Positions 54,401 through 64,000 of a stretch of DNA of 64,000 nucleotides are shown here, one piece after another. Under the pieces are notes generated by a model, which was not told the origin of the DNA, made no database searches, and saw nothing but the letters and a program-made list of their open reading frames with translations. This DNA comes from Aplidium turbinatum (Eukaryota > Chordata > Ascidiacea > Aplousobranchia > Polyclinidae). Positions within the stretch are counted from its first letter, which is position 1, and each line of letters opens with the position of its first letter. The stretch is from the NCBI GenBank assembly GCA_918807975.1, contig OU964921.1:45286498-45350497 (forward strand). The letters run 5' to 3'. The position numbers and the translations under genes are program-made.

Positions 54401-57400
54401 AAAATCTTTGAATGGCTCATCCATACTCGCGTTGATCCAATTATCGACCAACTCTTACCGCTAGAGCAAGCAGGTTTTTCGCCGTGGCCGATCAACTGTA
54501 GAACAGGTCACTCGCATGAGCCAAGACATAGAGGATTGTTTTGAAGAAAAGAAAAAGGCTGGTGCCGTGTTTATTGATGTCACTGCAGCATATGACACAG
54601 TGTGGCACCGCGACCTCGCCTGCAAACTTCTTCCCGACCGGCACATACTTAGAAAGATTATGGAGCTTGTCTACAACTGCCGTTTCTCCCTCACCACCGG
54701 TCGCGGAGAAACAAGCAGGCCAAGATACCAAGAATGGCGTCTCCTAGGGATCCGTCATGACTCTACTCCTTTGTTCGCATCCATGAACTTCCACCAACAA
54801 CGTCTAAACTGTATGCTTATGTCGACGATCTGTCTATATTGCACAATAGGGAGGGCTGTCGGGAACAGATCGCTTAGCAACTCGAGTTTCTTAGGTGGTT
54901 AGTCGAGTAAATGACGAAATCGAAAACCATTTTTAAATTGAACGCTAGGAAGACGGTGCACAATAGGGTCCAACTAATCAGTAAATCAACCCATTCCAGG
55001 GATATTGCAGTGGCGTATATTCAGGATGTGTGCGCCGCACACTCATCAAACATGGTTGATTCATTAATCATCATACAGTTAACTCAGTCAGTAATAAAGC
55101 TTAGAATGTATGACAGTCCAGTTTTTCACTGTCTCTTGTTAAAAAACATACAAATATATTGCAAAATTGCGAAAAAATATATTGGAAACATGTATGCTCA
55201 GATCTTAAAAACACACATAGCTGGTAGCCACTTAAACATGTTAATTCCCAGTAAGACCCTAATTGCAGCTTTGACACCACTAACCAATCTTAACATGTTG
55301 AAATTGGCTACTCTCCAATTGTAATCCTCCTGGCAGGCAAAGATGCCTGGATTCAGAGTAAGCTAGGCTATAGGGCTAGGTAGTGGTAGTGGTAGCCTAC
55401 CAGTCGTAGTTTACAATGATTGATAGAATACAAATAATCAGTACCGGTGGCAGTTTATCAATTAATTGCAGTTAATTGGTCTGTAATAGTTATAAAATGG
55501 CCGCATATACTCGATCTGCTGATCCCGTGTTCGGCTTTGCCAAAGAAATGAATGAGCTGGTTCTTCCCAACAGTGGTGACGTTCTCCGATATTGCACCCA
55601 AGTAAAAGAAGAATAAAAAATCACGAAGAAGAAGGACACTGGAGATTACAAGAAGGAAATAGGGGCTGCGCGAAATGGCGGAAGCTGTGGCGACTCAGAT
55701 AACAAGTAGGTTATCTAAGATTTCGCCACAGTGACGATCATCACGCTTGAGGGAGTGATTGAGAAGATTCTGAAGGAATGGGCCATCGTTAAGAGAAAGA
55801 ATAAAATCCCCCTGGCCAGAAAGACGGCTGAATGGAAAGCTTCAATGAAGGCCAGTCTTTGCCTCGACACTCTTTTCACGTCGTTGACGACAAAATGCTG
55901 CATTTACGCGAGGTTAATTTCGTTAAGGACCAACACGGAGCACGCATTGGTTTTATTGAAAACGTCGATTGGGAGGCGGTAAAATCTGAGAAGAGGAGGA
56001 CGAGCGGAAAGAACAACTGCTTTCAAGAGCGAAGCGAGAAAAAAAGCGGAAGGAACGCAAAGAATGTCTTAATGACGACAATACAGAAGAATCTCCCAGA
56101 AGGGGATTCCCTTCAAAGTGCTCGATCGGCAGAGAAGAACTCGAAGAGCAGGAGCGATGTACTTTCGATCTTCGTACAGTTGCGCGTGAGGCGCAAAGGT
56201 ATGGAATTCCGAGTCGAGCAGCAGCTGCCCTCGCAACCGCAATATTACTGGACACGAAAGAAGATTTCAATCCGACGATAGTAGTCGACAAAAACAAGCT
56301 TGTTCGTGCACGAAAATTGCTCCGTTTGGAGACGAATCACTTCGCTTCCAGTTCGTTCAGCACAATAGCCGAAGGCATTTGCTTTGACGGCAGAAAGGAT
56401 AAAACCTTTGTTTGATTGTTTGTGACTGTTTAGCGTCATTTTGTGTATTTTCTCTATTTTTAATTACGTTCTTTTTTGGAGGAAAAAAAACGTTTTTTAT
56501 TTTATTTGGGTGATATTGATTTTTTTGTGCGGCATTTTCCCGCGGCTCGATCTAAAAAAGGTTTTCAGATTATTTGTTTGTGACCTAAGCTTCCTAGCTG
56601 AGCCGAGTTGCTAAGTGATTTGACAATAAAAGTGCATTGACGGCACTCCCTATTGCACAATGCTTCGGAATGGCCTCCACTGAAAAGGCATCTAACCCAG
56701 GACATGGCTAAGATGACAGACTCTCTCCACACGTGGAGACTCAAGCTCAGAAAAACTAAAACGGTGTCTATTGCTTTCCATCTAAACAACATGGAAGCAA
56801 AGCGTAAGTTGAACATCAACATCAATGGAGACACCCTTCCCTTTAACTCCACACCAGTCTACCTCGGTGTTAGTATGGACATGACTTTCACGTACCGACA
56901 CCACTTGGAATCACTCCGCAAGAAGGCAACATCACGCGTTGCCCTTATTCGTCGACTGGCAGGTACAAGCTGGGGTGCGACAACAACAACAACCTTGTGC
57001 ACGACAACCCTGGCTCTTGTTCATTCCACCGCAGAGTAATGATTGACAATCATATAAAAGAGTTCGAGACCATCTTCCAATTTGTTCGAGCCACGAGACA
57101 TATCGTTGGACATGCAGAGTTTGGAATCATTCATAAATTATTTCTTTGCCAATGATCATTTAAACTATATTCCCCTTTTACCCCTGCGCATTTCTATAAG
57201 GCAGCAAGTAGAAAAGGAATTCCCCAAGATTTTCCCGGAATTCATGAAACGTAATTTCTGCGTAACCATTGGTGTTGCTGGATTTACGTTAATGGATCCA
57301 GACCACGAGATTGAACAAGAAAATTATAAACATAAGGTTATTGGAGCCACAGTTGGAATTACACAGAATGAAAAGTCACTGGAGAAGTACTTTCTCATCG

Positions 57401-59807
57401 TACTTGAACTCTTAAAATGCTGTAAAACTTAGCGCAGTATTTCACAAACATGGAAGCCCATTTGAACCCTCTGACGAAGATGCATGCTACAACTTGCTCA
57501 CCAAAGCAGTTATGAACAAAATTGCTACCAACGACATCCTTAGTCGTGTTGAGATTGAGCAGCAGACTTTCGAAGGTTTCGCCACTGAACAATAACACAG
57601 AAGAAAAACTTTCCATGTGGGACAAAATGACCAGAAAGAAACTGTCTACGTTCAAACCTGCCAATGCAAGAGCAGGAATCAGTATGTGTGACAAGGTGAT
57701 CAAAATTAGAGAAGAGCGAGGACTGCTGTAGTAATTCATTGTAACATCAAAATGTCCACCGTAGCTGGACCTCAATGAATGCATCGGAATGAACACATCA
57801 GATGAAGGCATCGGAATATGCATGCAATAAATGCATCGGAATATGAGTTTGGTGTGGTGCCTCGATTCCTGTTTGCTTCAGATGGATCCCTCTGGCTGTC
57901 ATATGAAAAGGCATCAATACTCCGCCGTCTTGAAAAGCTGGATACTGGTAGTAAAAGTCAACGGATACAAGTTGACAGGAATGAGGTAACTGTTAGTGAG
58001 CTGTCCTCCTTAAAGATGACAGACACAACAGTTGAACATACGGCTCTGGACCCACTAGATGAACCGACAACTTACCAAGTGATCATCATTGATGGGATGG
58101 ATATATTTAACTCATTTATCAAAATGGAACAAATGAAACGTGCCAAGACTTTGCAGATGGCTTTCTTCTGATAATCTGAAACATGGATTCACAGTATGAT
58201 GAGATCAGGTTAGTGTTTGACTTATACATCAAAACATCACTCTAGGTACAGATGATAACAAAGAGGATCAAGAGAAAGTCAACAGGTTGCCACAATCAGT
58301 ATGCGTAGTCCCGCTGTAGGCTACATTTTTGTTCTAGTGTATGTGAACTGTTTTATTGCGTCATTCTGTTGCAGTGTTACTGACGACTACTGACCGATAG
58401 TAACCTTTTCATCTATTATTGTGAAATCTGCTTCTAAAACGTTTCTGTGCACGTGACATTATGGAAACTTTCTTGACTTGTTGACCAGAAGAATGAATTC
58501 AGGTGATGTAATATTACCCCAGTCTCTGGAAGCTTCTGGTCCAAGCACACCTGTTATGGAAGCTTTTGGACCAAAGCACACCAAGCAAGCTATTATGAGA
58601 GTTGTGTATTATGGGGATTAGAAGTAGTAATGAAAAGTATATGGAACTCGATTGTAGAGTTCCAGCCGATAATTAACGAACACACAAAAGGCTTTAAAAT
58701 TATTGCAACGTCCAGAGAAATTTGCTCTTTGTTCAATAATTCAATGACTTTAAAACCACAAAATTAGTTCGACCAAAGCAACAAATTTTTGAAATAGAAA
58801 AGGACAACATAGAAAGATTTTTTTCAGAAAGTTGGTACATACACTGAAAGTGTTCAACCTGAACGATGGTCCAACCATTATTTACAAAAAATAATTTGAC
58901 ATTGCAAGAACCCATTCCATTGCCCACATTGTCTTTGCAAAAATGTTTTAGTTTGAACTTCAATGGTGCGTTTTTATTAATCTAGCTCGTTTCACTTTCA
59001 ATAATTAAATTTATTTTCCATTCGTCAAGTTATTCTAACTTTCCACTACATTCGGTTTGAAGATCTCGAACGTTTGCTATCATCCTACATTGATCCAACA
59101 TTTATTGATGTCTAGCCTTTGAGGGGAGGGACAGATTTACTAGAGACTGTAGAGAACTTTTTACGCATCGTCTGCTTTGTCAATCAGATTGGGTGACAAT
59201 TTTGTGCATTTTCAAATTTTGAATCCGACAAAACTTTCTGTGCTGTGCCATTTTGCCGCTAAACAAGTAGTTTTTATATGGTTTAGCGTCGAAAATACTC
59301 CTTGGTATAGTCAGTCGTGCTTACTGAGAAAATATTGAAATAAAAGCTGGTTGTCATTTTTAACATCTTGTCGTAGCCTAGTCTGTAGTTGCTAGAAGAA
59401 TAATAATTATTCCATATTTGTTTTAGTATGCATGATAAATGAGAGTTACAATAGAAGCCTTTAAACATTTGAGCAGGATGAAGCTTATAACAAAAATGTT
59501 AATATATTATCTCACATCATTCTCTTTTCCTATCCAGTCAAAACAAATGGAGATTTGTGTTCCAAGATCCACAATAAAGTGGGGATCACCAGCAAATTCA
59601 AGCCTTGATCCTGAAACGGAAGTCACACGGGGAGGTCGTGTGGCCGATCCTGAAACTCCTCGGCCAACTGGGAGAGTTGTGGTAACTATTCCTGGACCTA
59701 CAGTTGTTGATGCCGCATCTTCTTCTTCAATTGCTGCTTCTACTTCCGCTCTGTATTCTGGTTTAAGGACAACGAGAGATGTTATTCCAGGAGTTACAAT
59801 TCCATTT
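51498..59807 (-). CDS. Inter-alpha-trypsin inhibitor heavy chain-like gene, C-terminal exons
   Basis: ITIH proteins are secreted; they have a VIT domain, a von Willebrand A domain and a C-terminal domain, and in vertebrates they link to hyaluronan (known of the family). Four minus-strand exons join in frame: 59516-59807 (begins NGIVTPGITSLVVLKPEY, contains GDPHFIVDLGTQISICFDWI), 52538-52654 (VSNILHDNVTGIAVNAKLI), 52132-52296 (IDVSRVTVTVGLSKAVTMQL) and 51502-51689 (ILARLHSINVDTVDHLDF, GFSSYLTGMLGQF). Acceptor phases are 2, 0, 0, 0, all GT-AG. VTPxTSLVVxKP, GDPHF, SICF, VTGIxVNxxLI and GxLGQF are ITIH C-terminal landmarks. The VIT and vWA exons are not in the window and should lie beyond 64000. 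At the end, TATAAGTGAGTT offers both a donor (GTGAGT) and a stop codon (51498-51500), so the final exon is uncertain. A 6.9-kb intron is filled with mobile elements. Confidence 0.82.
54848..56650 (+). mobile_element. Unclassified DNA transposon in the LINE, 11-bp target duplication
   Basis: A direct repeat TATTGCACAAT flanks it (54837-54847 and 56651-56661), and the LINE frame resumes exactly after it. The ends GGGAGGGCTGTC and (reversed) GGGAGTGCCGTC match, and a second inverted block CTTAGCAACTCG lies about 25-45 bp inward. Plus-strand coding remnants at 55497-56415 come from an uncharacterised protein. An 11-bp duplication is at the upper edge for Mutator-type elements, but no Mutator transposase is visible. 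Confidence 0.72.
55497..56415 (+). pseudogene. N-terminal part of an uncharacterised transposon protein
   Basis: MAAYTRSADPVFGFAKEMNE and LVLPNSGDVLRYCTQVKEE open the frame at 55497. ITLEGVIEKILKEWAIVKRK follows near 55735. A third frame gives LRTVAREAQRYGIPSRAAAA, LATAILLDTKEDFNPTIVVD, KNKLVRARKLL and ICFDGRKDKTFV before a stop near 56415. From memory, N-termini with LPTxxxVLxRY, then RYGVSDRxAAAxATxxLxD and FDGRKDKT, mark an abundant uncharacterised family of invertebrate transposon proteins. The frames differ and the catalytic part is absent, so this copy is dead. Confidence 0.5.
57082..58171 (+). pseudogene. Fragments of an uncharacterised high-copy protein
   Basis: 57082-57432 contains ESFINYFFANDHLNYIPLLP, FPKIFPEFMKRNFCVTIGVA and HKVIGATVGITQNEKSLEKY. 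Near 57440-57730 comes SPFEPSDEDACYNLLTKAVM, then EEKLSMWDKMTRKKLSTFK. 57818-58171 contains ASEYEFGVVPRFLFASDGSL. From memory this order (FFANDxLNYARLxPVY ... GGxVGITxNxxA ... LWxxMKKxKLxTW ... YEFSVVPRSLFAxDG) belongs to an abundant uncharacterised invertebrate protein family of likely mobile origin. It is spread over several frames and lacks an N-terminus. It follows directly after the LINE, in the ITIH-like intron. Confidence 0.5.
58172..59515. other. Part of the ITIH-like intron without recognised elements
   Basis: A local duplication GGAAGCTTCTGGTCCAAGCA / GGAAGCTTTTGGACCAAAGC lies at 58527-58580. No domain-bearing frame or paired element ends were found up to the exon at 59516. Confidence 0.4.
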
Positions 59808-60192
59808 CTGAAAAAAAACAGTTTTTGGAAATTTTGCTGTTGTTCATACGGACACATATTAAATCGGGTAATGTAATAAATCTAGTTGCATTTTTGTGAA
59901 AATTGAAAGGATTCTCAAATTTGCTGATTCTAATTTTCTTTGCAATTCATATGACAGAACTCCAGTGGTTTTCCAATCCTACCACTTCTTAGGCCAATGA
60001 ATCCATACCGCTAGTACAGGTAAAGCGTCTGGTACCAGACAAAATGAAAGGCAGCTTATAAAAATAATGACGATAACAAATGGAAAGGGAAAGTGTCAAC
60101 ACAGGTTACTTTCAAAGTACGAAAAAGATTGAAATTACCAGAGGAAAATATCTTTTCAACAACCTAGTACTGTATTATTATGAACAATTTAA

Positions 60193-60794
60193 CCCTATCA
60201 TAGTACGAGCTGTTTTCGTACGCGGAAAGCACGTCCGGGCTATCTTAGCCCGGTGCTAATTACTTGCTAATAACGGTAGCTATGAAAATTATGGAACCAA
60301 AATATTTTACAAGGTAATAGCCATGTGTATTGTGCGTATAGAAATTAAATTTTTACTCAACAAATTTATTGAAATAAAGTATTTGAGATGAAAAAACGTC
60401 AGAAAGTCGGTTTTTATTCTAATTTCCCGAAAATAACTTCAAAATTGAAATTTTTGAGTTAAAACTAAACTAAACAAACAAAATACTTGTGCGCATTGAT
60501 ACAAGGCATTTTTGAAAGTTTCTGCATTTCAAAGTAATTGCACTACCATTTATATTGGACTAGCATTAATATATATATAACTACTATCGCACGAAAATGT
60601 CTAGCCACCTGAAACAAAATGCTTACTGTGAAGGGCAGGAAGGTAGAAAAATGGCCAGTGTAGGTGTAGAAGATTCGCAAAGAATAAAAACTAAAAGTCA
60701 AGAAATTTCACATTCCTAGCATATTTCCTTCTGTGAAATATTTCACTAATAGAGTGGGGCGTCCTCATAAAACCCCGTGTCGCTACAGATAGGG
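60193..60794. mobile_element. piggyBac-like MITE with TTAA target
   Basis: The ends CCCTATC and GATAGGG are flanked by TTAA on both sides (60189-60192 and 60795-60798). TTAA duplication with CCC/GGG tips is the piggyBac signature. The 602-bp body has no transposase frame. Confidence 0.7.
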
Positions 60795-60959
60795 TTAAAC
60801 TTTGGAAGTTTTTTAATCTAAAAATGAACATTTTAGATGAACCATCAGTGGATGAAAGCAAGAAAGCACAAGCATTTAACATAAAATACAAAATAAACTA
60901 AAAGTTGCAAACGTTTTTGGTAATATAACATGTTAGCTTTTTTCTAGACCTTGAAAAAC

Positions 60960-61640
60960 TTTTGTAATTGCCTTGCTTAAGACGAAGATATCTACTGACA
61001 CTAGAAGCTGCAGGATAACATCATTAGGCTACTACGCATTTAATATACGATCATGGAAGGAACTTTTTTATCCAAACTTATACCAGCGGTTGACCTGCAA
61101 ATGCCCGATCAACAAGCCGGATTCTGAGACGGATGTTGTACCACTCATGAGGCAGTCAATCTAATCATCGACTTCGAAGGCAATATTGAAAGAACACGGC
61201 ATGAATGAGTTTGGTTCATCTTGGCTTAATGCTTAAGCTCCTACAAAAAATCCTTAATAAACGTGGCTTCCTTGATAGGGGACTTTTTTAAGATTAGCAA
61301 TGGACAATGTAGTCGTCCTAGCGAAGTCAAAATGAGGTTTTTTTAAAGGAGCTGTTTTTCACTCATCCTTTTTAATTTATACATGTGATAATTCTCAGAC
61401 TATAATGATAAAAATCTTGCACTACCCCTATACCAGTCGATGACATAACAAGAATTTTAGCCAATATAACATAATTTTAGAAAATCTAAAACTGTGAAGA
61501 CTCGGATTAAACCTGGAGAAGATTGTGGTGACACGATATTACGGAATCCAGATGACAACGGTACTGGATCGATCACTCACATACCACCAACACATTAAAG
61601 CTTTCCGTGCCAAGGGCGGCTCATTTTGATATTCTTGCAG
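60960..61640 (+). pseudogene. Decayed LINE reverse transcriptase remnant
   Basis: Plus-strand frames give DQQAGF and EAVNLIIDFEGNIERTRHE near 61110-61205, resembling the EQAGFRxxxxTxDQVxxL block. VLDRSLTYHQHIKAFRAKG near 61560-61620 resembles VTLDRTLTYxxHIxxxRxK. Many breaks separate them. Confidence 0.45.
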
Positions 61641-62061
61641 CCTACCCTTGCAAACTATTGGTGAAAGAAGTTATATTTTCAGATCAATAGATAAGAAAAA
61701 ATATCAAAATCTCAAACTTTCTGGTTTTACATAACTTTTTAACATTGTTTTAATACCAAAGCTTCAAAGCGAATTTTTCTTTGTCTTCAACTAATAATAA
61801 CATCGTTTCTAGCACTAGTTGCTACGTTCATCTGATGAAATTGAAAGTAAAATTAACAACAAACAAGATGGTTTATTGCTTCACTGACGTTTCGCGCACC
61901 ATGACAATGCGCATCCTCAGAGCGAATAACATACAAAATAAAATTTCACCAGGTTATATACTGCAGTGCGATTGAAGGCAAGAAAAAATAAAATAAAACA
62001 CGCAATATTTTAAAAAATTGGCCAATAATGTGTGAGCGGTTACTTTCCTCGTTAAATTACG

Positions 62062-62245
62062 TTTTAATTTATATCAGGTTTACGATGTTATCACATTATT
62101 ACCCGACTCATTCTCACTGCGCTATGCAGGATAGAACACAATCGGTACCGTTTTTAAAGTCTTCGGTTTGACCCGACCTGGAATCGATCTCAGATCTACC
62201 AGCACCAGAGCCGAAGGCGAAACCACTCGGCCACTGAGCTGGTTT
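62062..62245 (-). mobile_element. tRNA-derived SINE, family 2, minus copy
   Basis: ATATCAGGTTTACGATGTTA, CAATCGGTACCGTTTTTAAA and the reversed head CACTCGGCCACTGAGCTGG match the copy at 39853-40114. The tail portion is missing. Confidence 0.8.
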
Positions 62246-62613
62246 GTCTTCAACTGTTAAGAGCTTTTTATATTTCAGTTTTTATAACTGTACAGCAAGA
62301 ATTTTTTCCTTTCTTTTTTTTTCACTTCTTCTCGCTGCATTGCCACTTAGATTTAGGCTGCAGGCGTTGGGGTGTAGAGCACGTTAGTGCTGTAAGAGAG
62401 AGTGTTGTAGTTGACATTACTTTACGTTAATTCTCGATACTGCATCATAAATCAGCGTCGTTGCAACAAGACCTCCTGCGCTTCTGGCACAGACGTTGAA
62501 ATTGATTGCAATCGTACTTGCACGTTGCAACAAATTAGCGTTCTGTACCACGTTTCTCAATTTCATGCCGAGTTTCTTTGTTCACCTGTATTGCGTTACT
62601 CTTGTAGCTTAAG

Positions 62614-62858
62614 TTAACCAGCTCAGTGGCCGAGTGGTTTCGCCTTCGGCTCTAGTGCTGGTGGATCTGAGATCGATTCTAGGTCGGGTTAAACCGAAGA
62701 CTTTAAAAACGGTACCGATTGCATTCTTTCTTGTGTAACGCAGTGAGAGTAAACCAGGTCATAATGTGATAACATGGTAAACCTGATACAAAATTAAAAA
62801 TAAGCCCTCTCGCTAAAAGATCTTAGCTGTTATAAATAAATAAAACCATTACATTATT
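62614..62858 (+). mobile_element. tRNA-derived SINE, family 2, plus copy, full length
   Basis: AACCAGCTCAGTGGCCGAGT starts the tRNA head. The body CTTTAAAAACGGTACCGATT and the end AAAGATCTTAGCTGTTATAA with an A/T-rich tail (AACCATTACATTATT) complete it. About 370 bp separate it from the inverted copy at 62062-62245. Confidence 0.83.
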
Positions 62859-62947
62859 GTAGTTTGTTGCGTAACTATAAGAGGTCAGTAAGTTTTAATT
62901 GATTTGCTGATATGATTGTGTTCTGCATTACGACAGTCCGTCTACAT

Positions 62948-63303
62948 CAGGGTTACTCAACTAATCTTAACAAAGGTCCAGTTTGACAAGTTGAATATTT
63001 TTAGCGGTCCGGTGAATAAGTTATTTCACACGCAACCACGAAAGTTAAACTATCTGTACCAAACCACTTTTTTAGGTAAAATGTAACTCGAATTGGATTT
63101 CTAAGAAAGTGTTGGTGAGTCTGGAAGTCGAAGCCCCCCAGCAACTGGAAAAATCACAGTAAAAATTGCTTCTTCCCAGTAAAAATCTGTTTAAAGAAGC
63201 CTTGCAACGTGGCAATGAGGCTATTCTTCCAGCAGCTCAAGGTCCACCATCAGCACCCAAAAGGTCCGGATTCGGACCGCGTTCCGCCAGTTGAGTAGCC
63301 CTG
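62948..63303. mobile_element. hAT MITE with GTCTACAT duplication
   Basis: CAGGGTTACTCAACT and AGTTGAGTAGCCCTG are inverted ends flanked by a perfect 8-bp GTCTACAT (62940-62947 and 63304-63311). GGTCCGG motifs recur near both ends. No transposase frame. Confidence 0.9.
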
Positions 63304-63804
63304 GTCTACATGATGGCTTAAACGAGTGAGCAGTTGTGAATTGAGCAAGCGACAGTTGAGCTAGCAAAAGTTCAGCAAGTGGCTGAAGTTGGTAAATGAT
63401 GAAACTTGGCATGTCACAAGACAGCAAATTCAGTTTAGCAAACGATGACCAAGAAAGTCCGATGATACGTAAACATTTTATTTGCTGACTTGGGCAGTAG
63501 CTAAAATGTACTTGCTGAGTTGTTGCATGCCAAGTGGTCTGAAAGACCGGCCTAAGGTTATTCCATTTCTTTTATGTTTCTGAAAATACAACAGAGATTA
63601 CGAAAGGTTTCTATCAAACAGCACTAGTCACAGTGCCGGATTTACCATTAGACTAGAAAGGCTGAAGACTATAGGGTCTCAAAATTTAAGATACAACAAA
63701 TAAGCCTATTTAAAAACGTTAAGCATAATTATAATAACCTATGTTTATCAGCCGATATTTAAAAGTATGCAAACAAACATAACCTACTGACCAGAGATGT
63801 ACGT

Positions 63805-64000
63805 TAGGGTGGATCGTTTTTCAACTTTTTTTCTTAATTGCTTATCAATAGTGCGGAAAAGTTGTGCACTGACATTGTAAGCACAACATAAAAACAAATT
63901 TCAAAAATTTTAATATCTTGGGGTGTCCCAAAGAAGTTGAAATATTAGAAAAAGTGGAAAATTTCCAAAAATTTTATTTTTTGTTTTTAGTTTTTAACCG
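63805..64000 (+). mobile_element. Left end of a TAGGGTGG-tipped element, cut by the window edge
   Basis: TAGGGTGGATCGTTTTTCAA at 63805 shares its tip with the palindromic MITE at 7943 and the end at 16486. The sequence to the window end is A/T-rich, as in those elements. The right end is outside the window. Confidence 0.45.

Larger units (their letters stand above)
53740..57040 (+). pseudogene. LINE of the same family, plus strand, split by a DNA transposon
   Basis: 53770-54080 carries the linker after the endonuclease (IYAAKKCIRRGCRKLYLLCW, FDNNRRERWKETV, HSSRKARSTINRLTGRSRQP). 54516-54850 carries the reverse transcriptase core (QDIEDCFEEKKKAGAVFIDV, TAAYDTVWHRDLACKLLPDR, then AYVDDLSILHN). 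After the insert (54848-56650), 56662-57039 resumes with WPPLKRHLTQDMAKMTDSLH, AFHLNNMEAKRKLN, VYLGVSMDMTFTYRHHLESL and LIRRLAGTSWG. Several frame changes exist. It lies in the large intron of the ITIH-like gene, antisense to it. Confidence 0.82.

Noticed and set aside
54911-55324. 137-codon plus-strand frame inside the unclassified transposon
   Set aside because: No domain and low-complexity-like composition; it lies between the element's left end and its recognisable protein. It could be part of the element but is not supported.

Overview
The window is animal nuclear DNA: AT-rich, with GT-AG introns, tRNA-headed SINEs, LINEs, one Penelope-like element and many DNA transposons. Two host genes are identified by protein similarity recalled from their families: a four-exon sorting nexin 3 gene (SNX3, minus strand, 5212-9605, complete) and the C-terminal exons of an inter-alpha-trypsin inhibitor heavy chain (ITIH)-like gene (minus strand, 51498-59807; its 5' part lies right of the window). 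An ITIH-like gene together with the repeat landscape suggests an invertebrate, plausibly a deuterostome. The species cannot be named from the sequence.

A third host gene (plus strand, 22298-38956) was built from splice sites alone. Eleven exons join in one frame to a 543-residue single-pass membrane protein with a basic N-terminus and a glycosylatable C-terminal part. I recognise no family for it, and it is the best candidate for undescribed biology. A 40-codon exon at 196-315 (plus) and a broken last exon at 2046-3172 (minus) hint at two more genes at the left end.

Layout: 0-3.2 kb, palindromic repeats, one exon, and a hAT MITE in a likely coding exon. 5.2-9.6 kb, SNX3 with a hAT element in intron 3 and a foldback element plus a hAT MITE in intron 2. 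10.5-20.2 kb, a stack of hAT elements nested up to five deep, most levels marked by 8-bp target duplications, also holding a 4.7-kb element with arms of about 1 kb. 20.3-21.3 kb, a hAT transposase fragment. 22.3-39 kb, the novel membrane-protein gene; its 5.5-kb intron 6 holds a second long-armed element. 39.6-47 kb, an inverted SINE pair, a LINE split by a Penelope-like element that is itself split by a TA-target element, and another LINE split by a TA-target element. 48.5-50.8 kb, a minus-strand LINE. 51.5-59.8 kb, ITIH-like exons, whose 6.9-kb intron holds a LINE split by an unclassified DNA transposon. 60-64 kb, MITEs, SINEs and decayed LINE pieces.

Two features stand out among the repeats. 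The foldback elements at 7552-7818 and 16161-16403 share an architecture (inverted tandem 14-16 bp units around a TTAGGG-like core, 8-9 bp target duplications) but have unrelated unit sequences. The two long-armed elements (15079-19752 and 29591-34207) both carry fragments of the same uncharacterised transposon-linked protein family.

Limits: all similarity statements come from memory of protein families, without a database search. Coordinates of SINE and LINE ends are approximate; splice sites and target duplications were read base by base.
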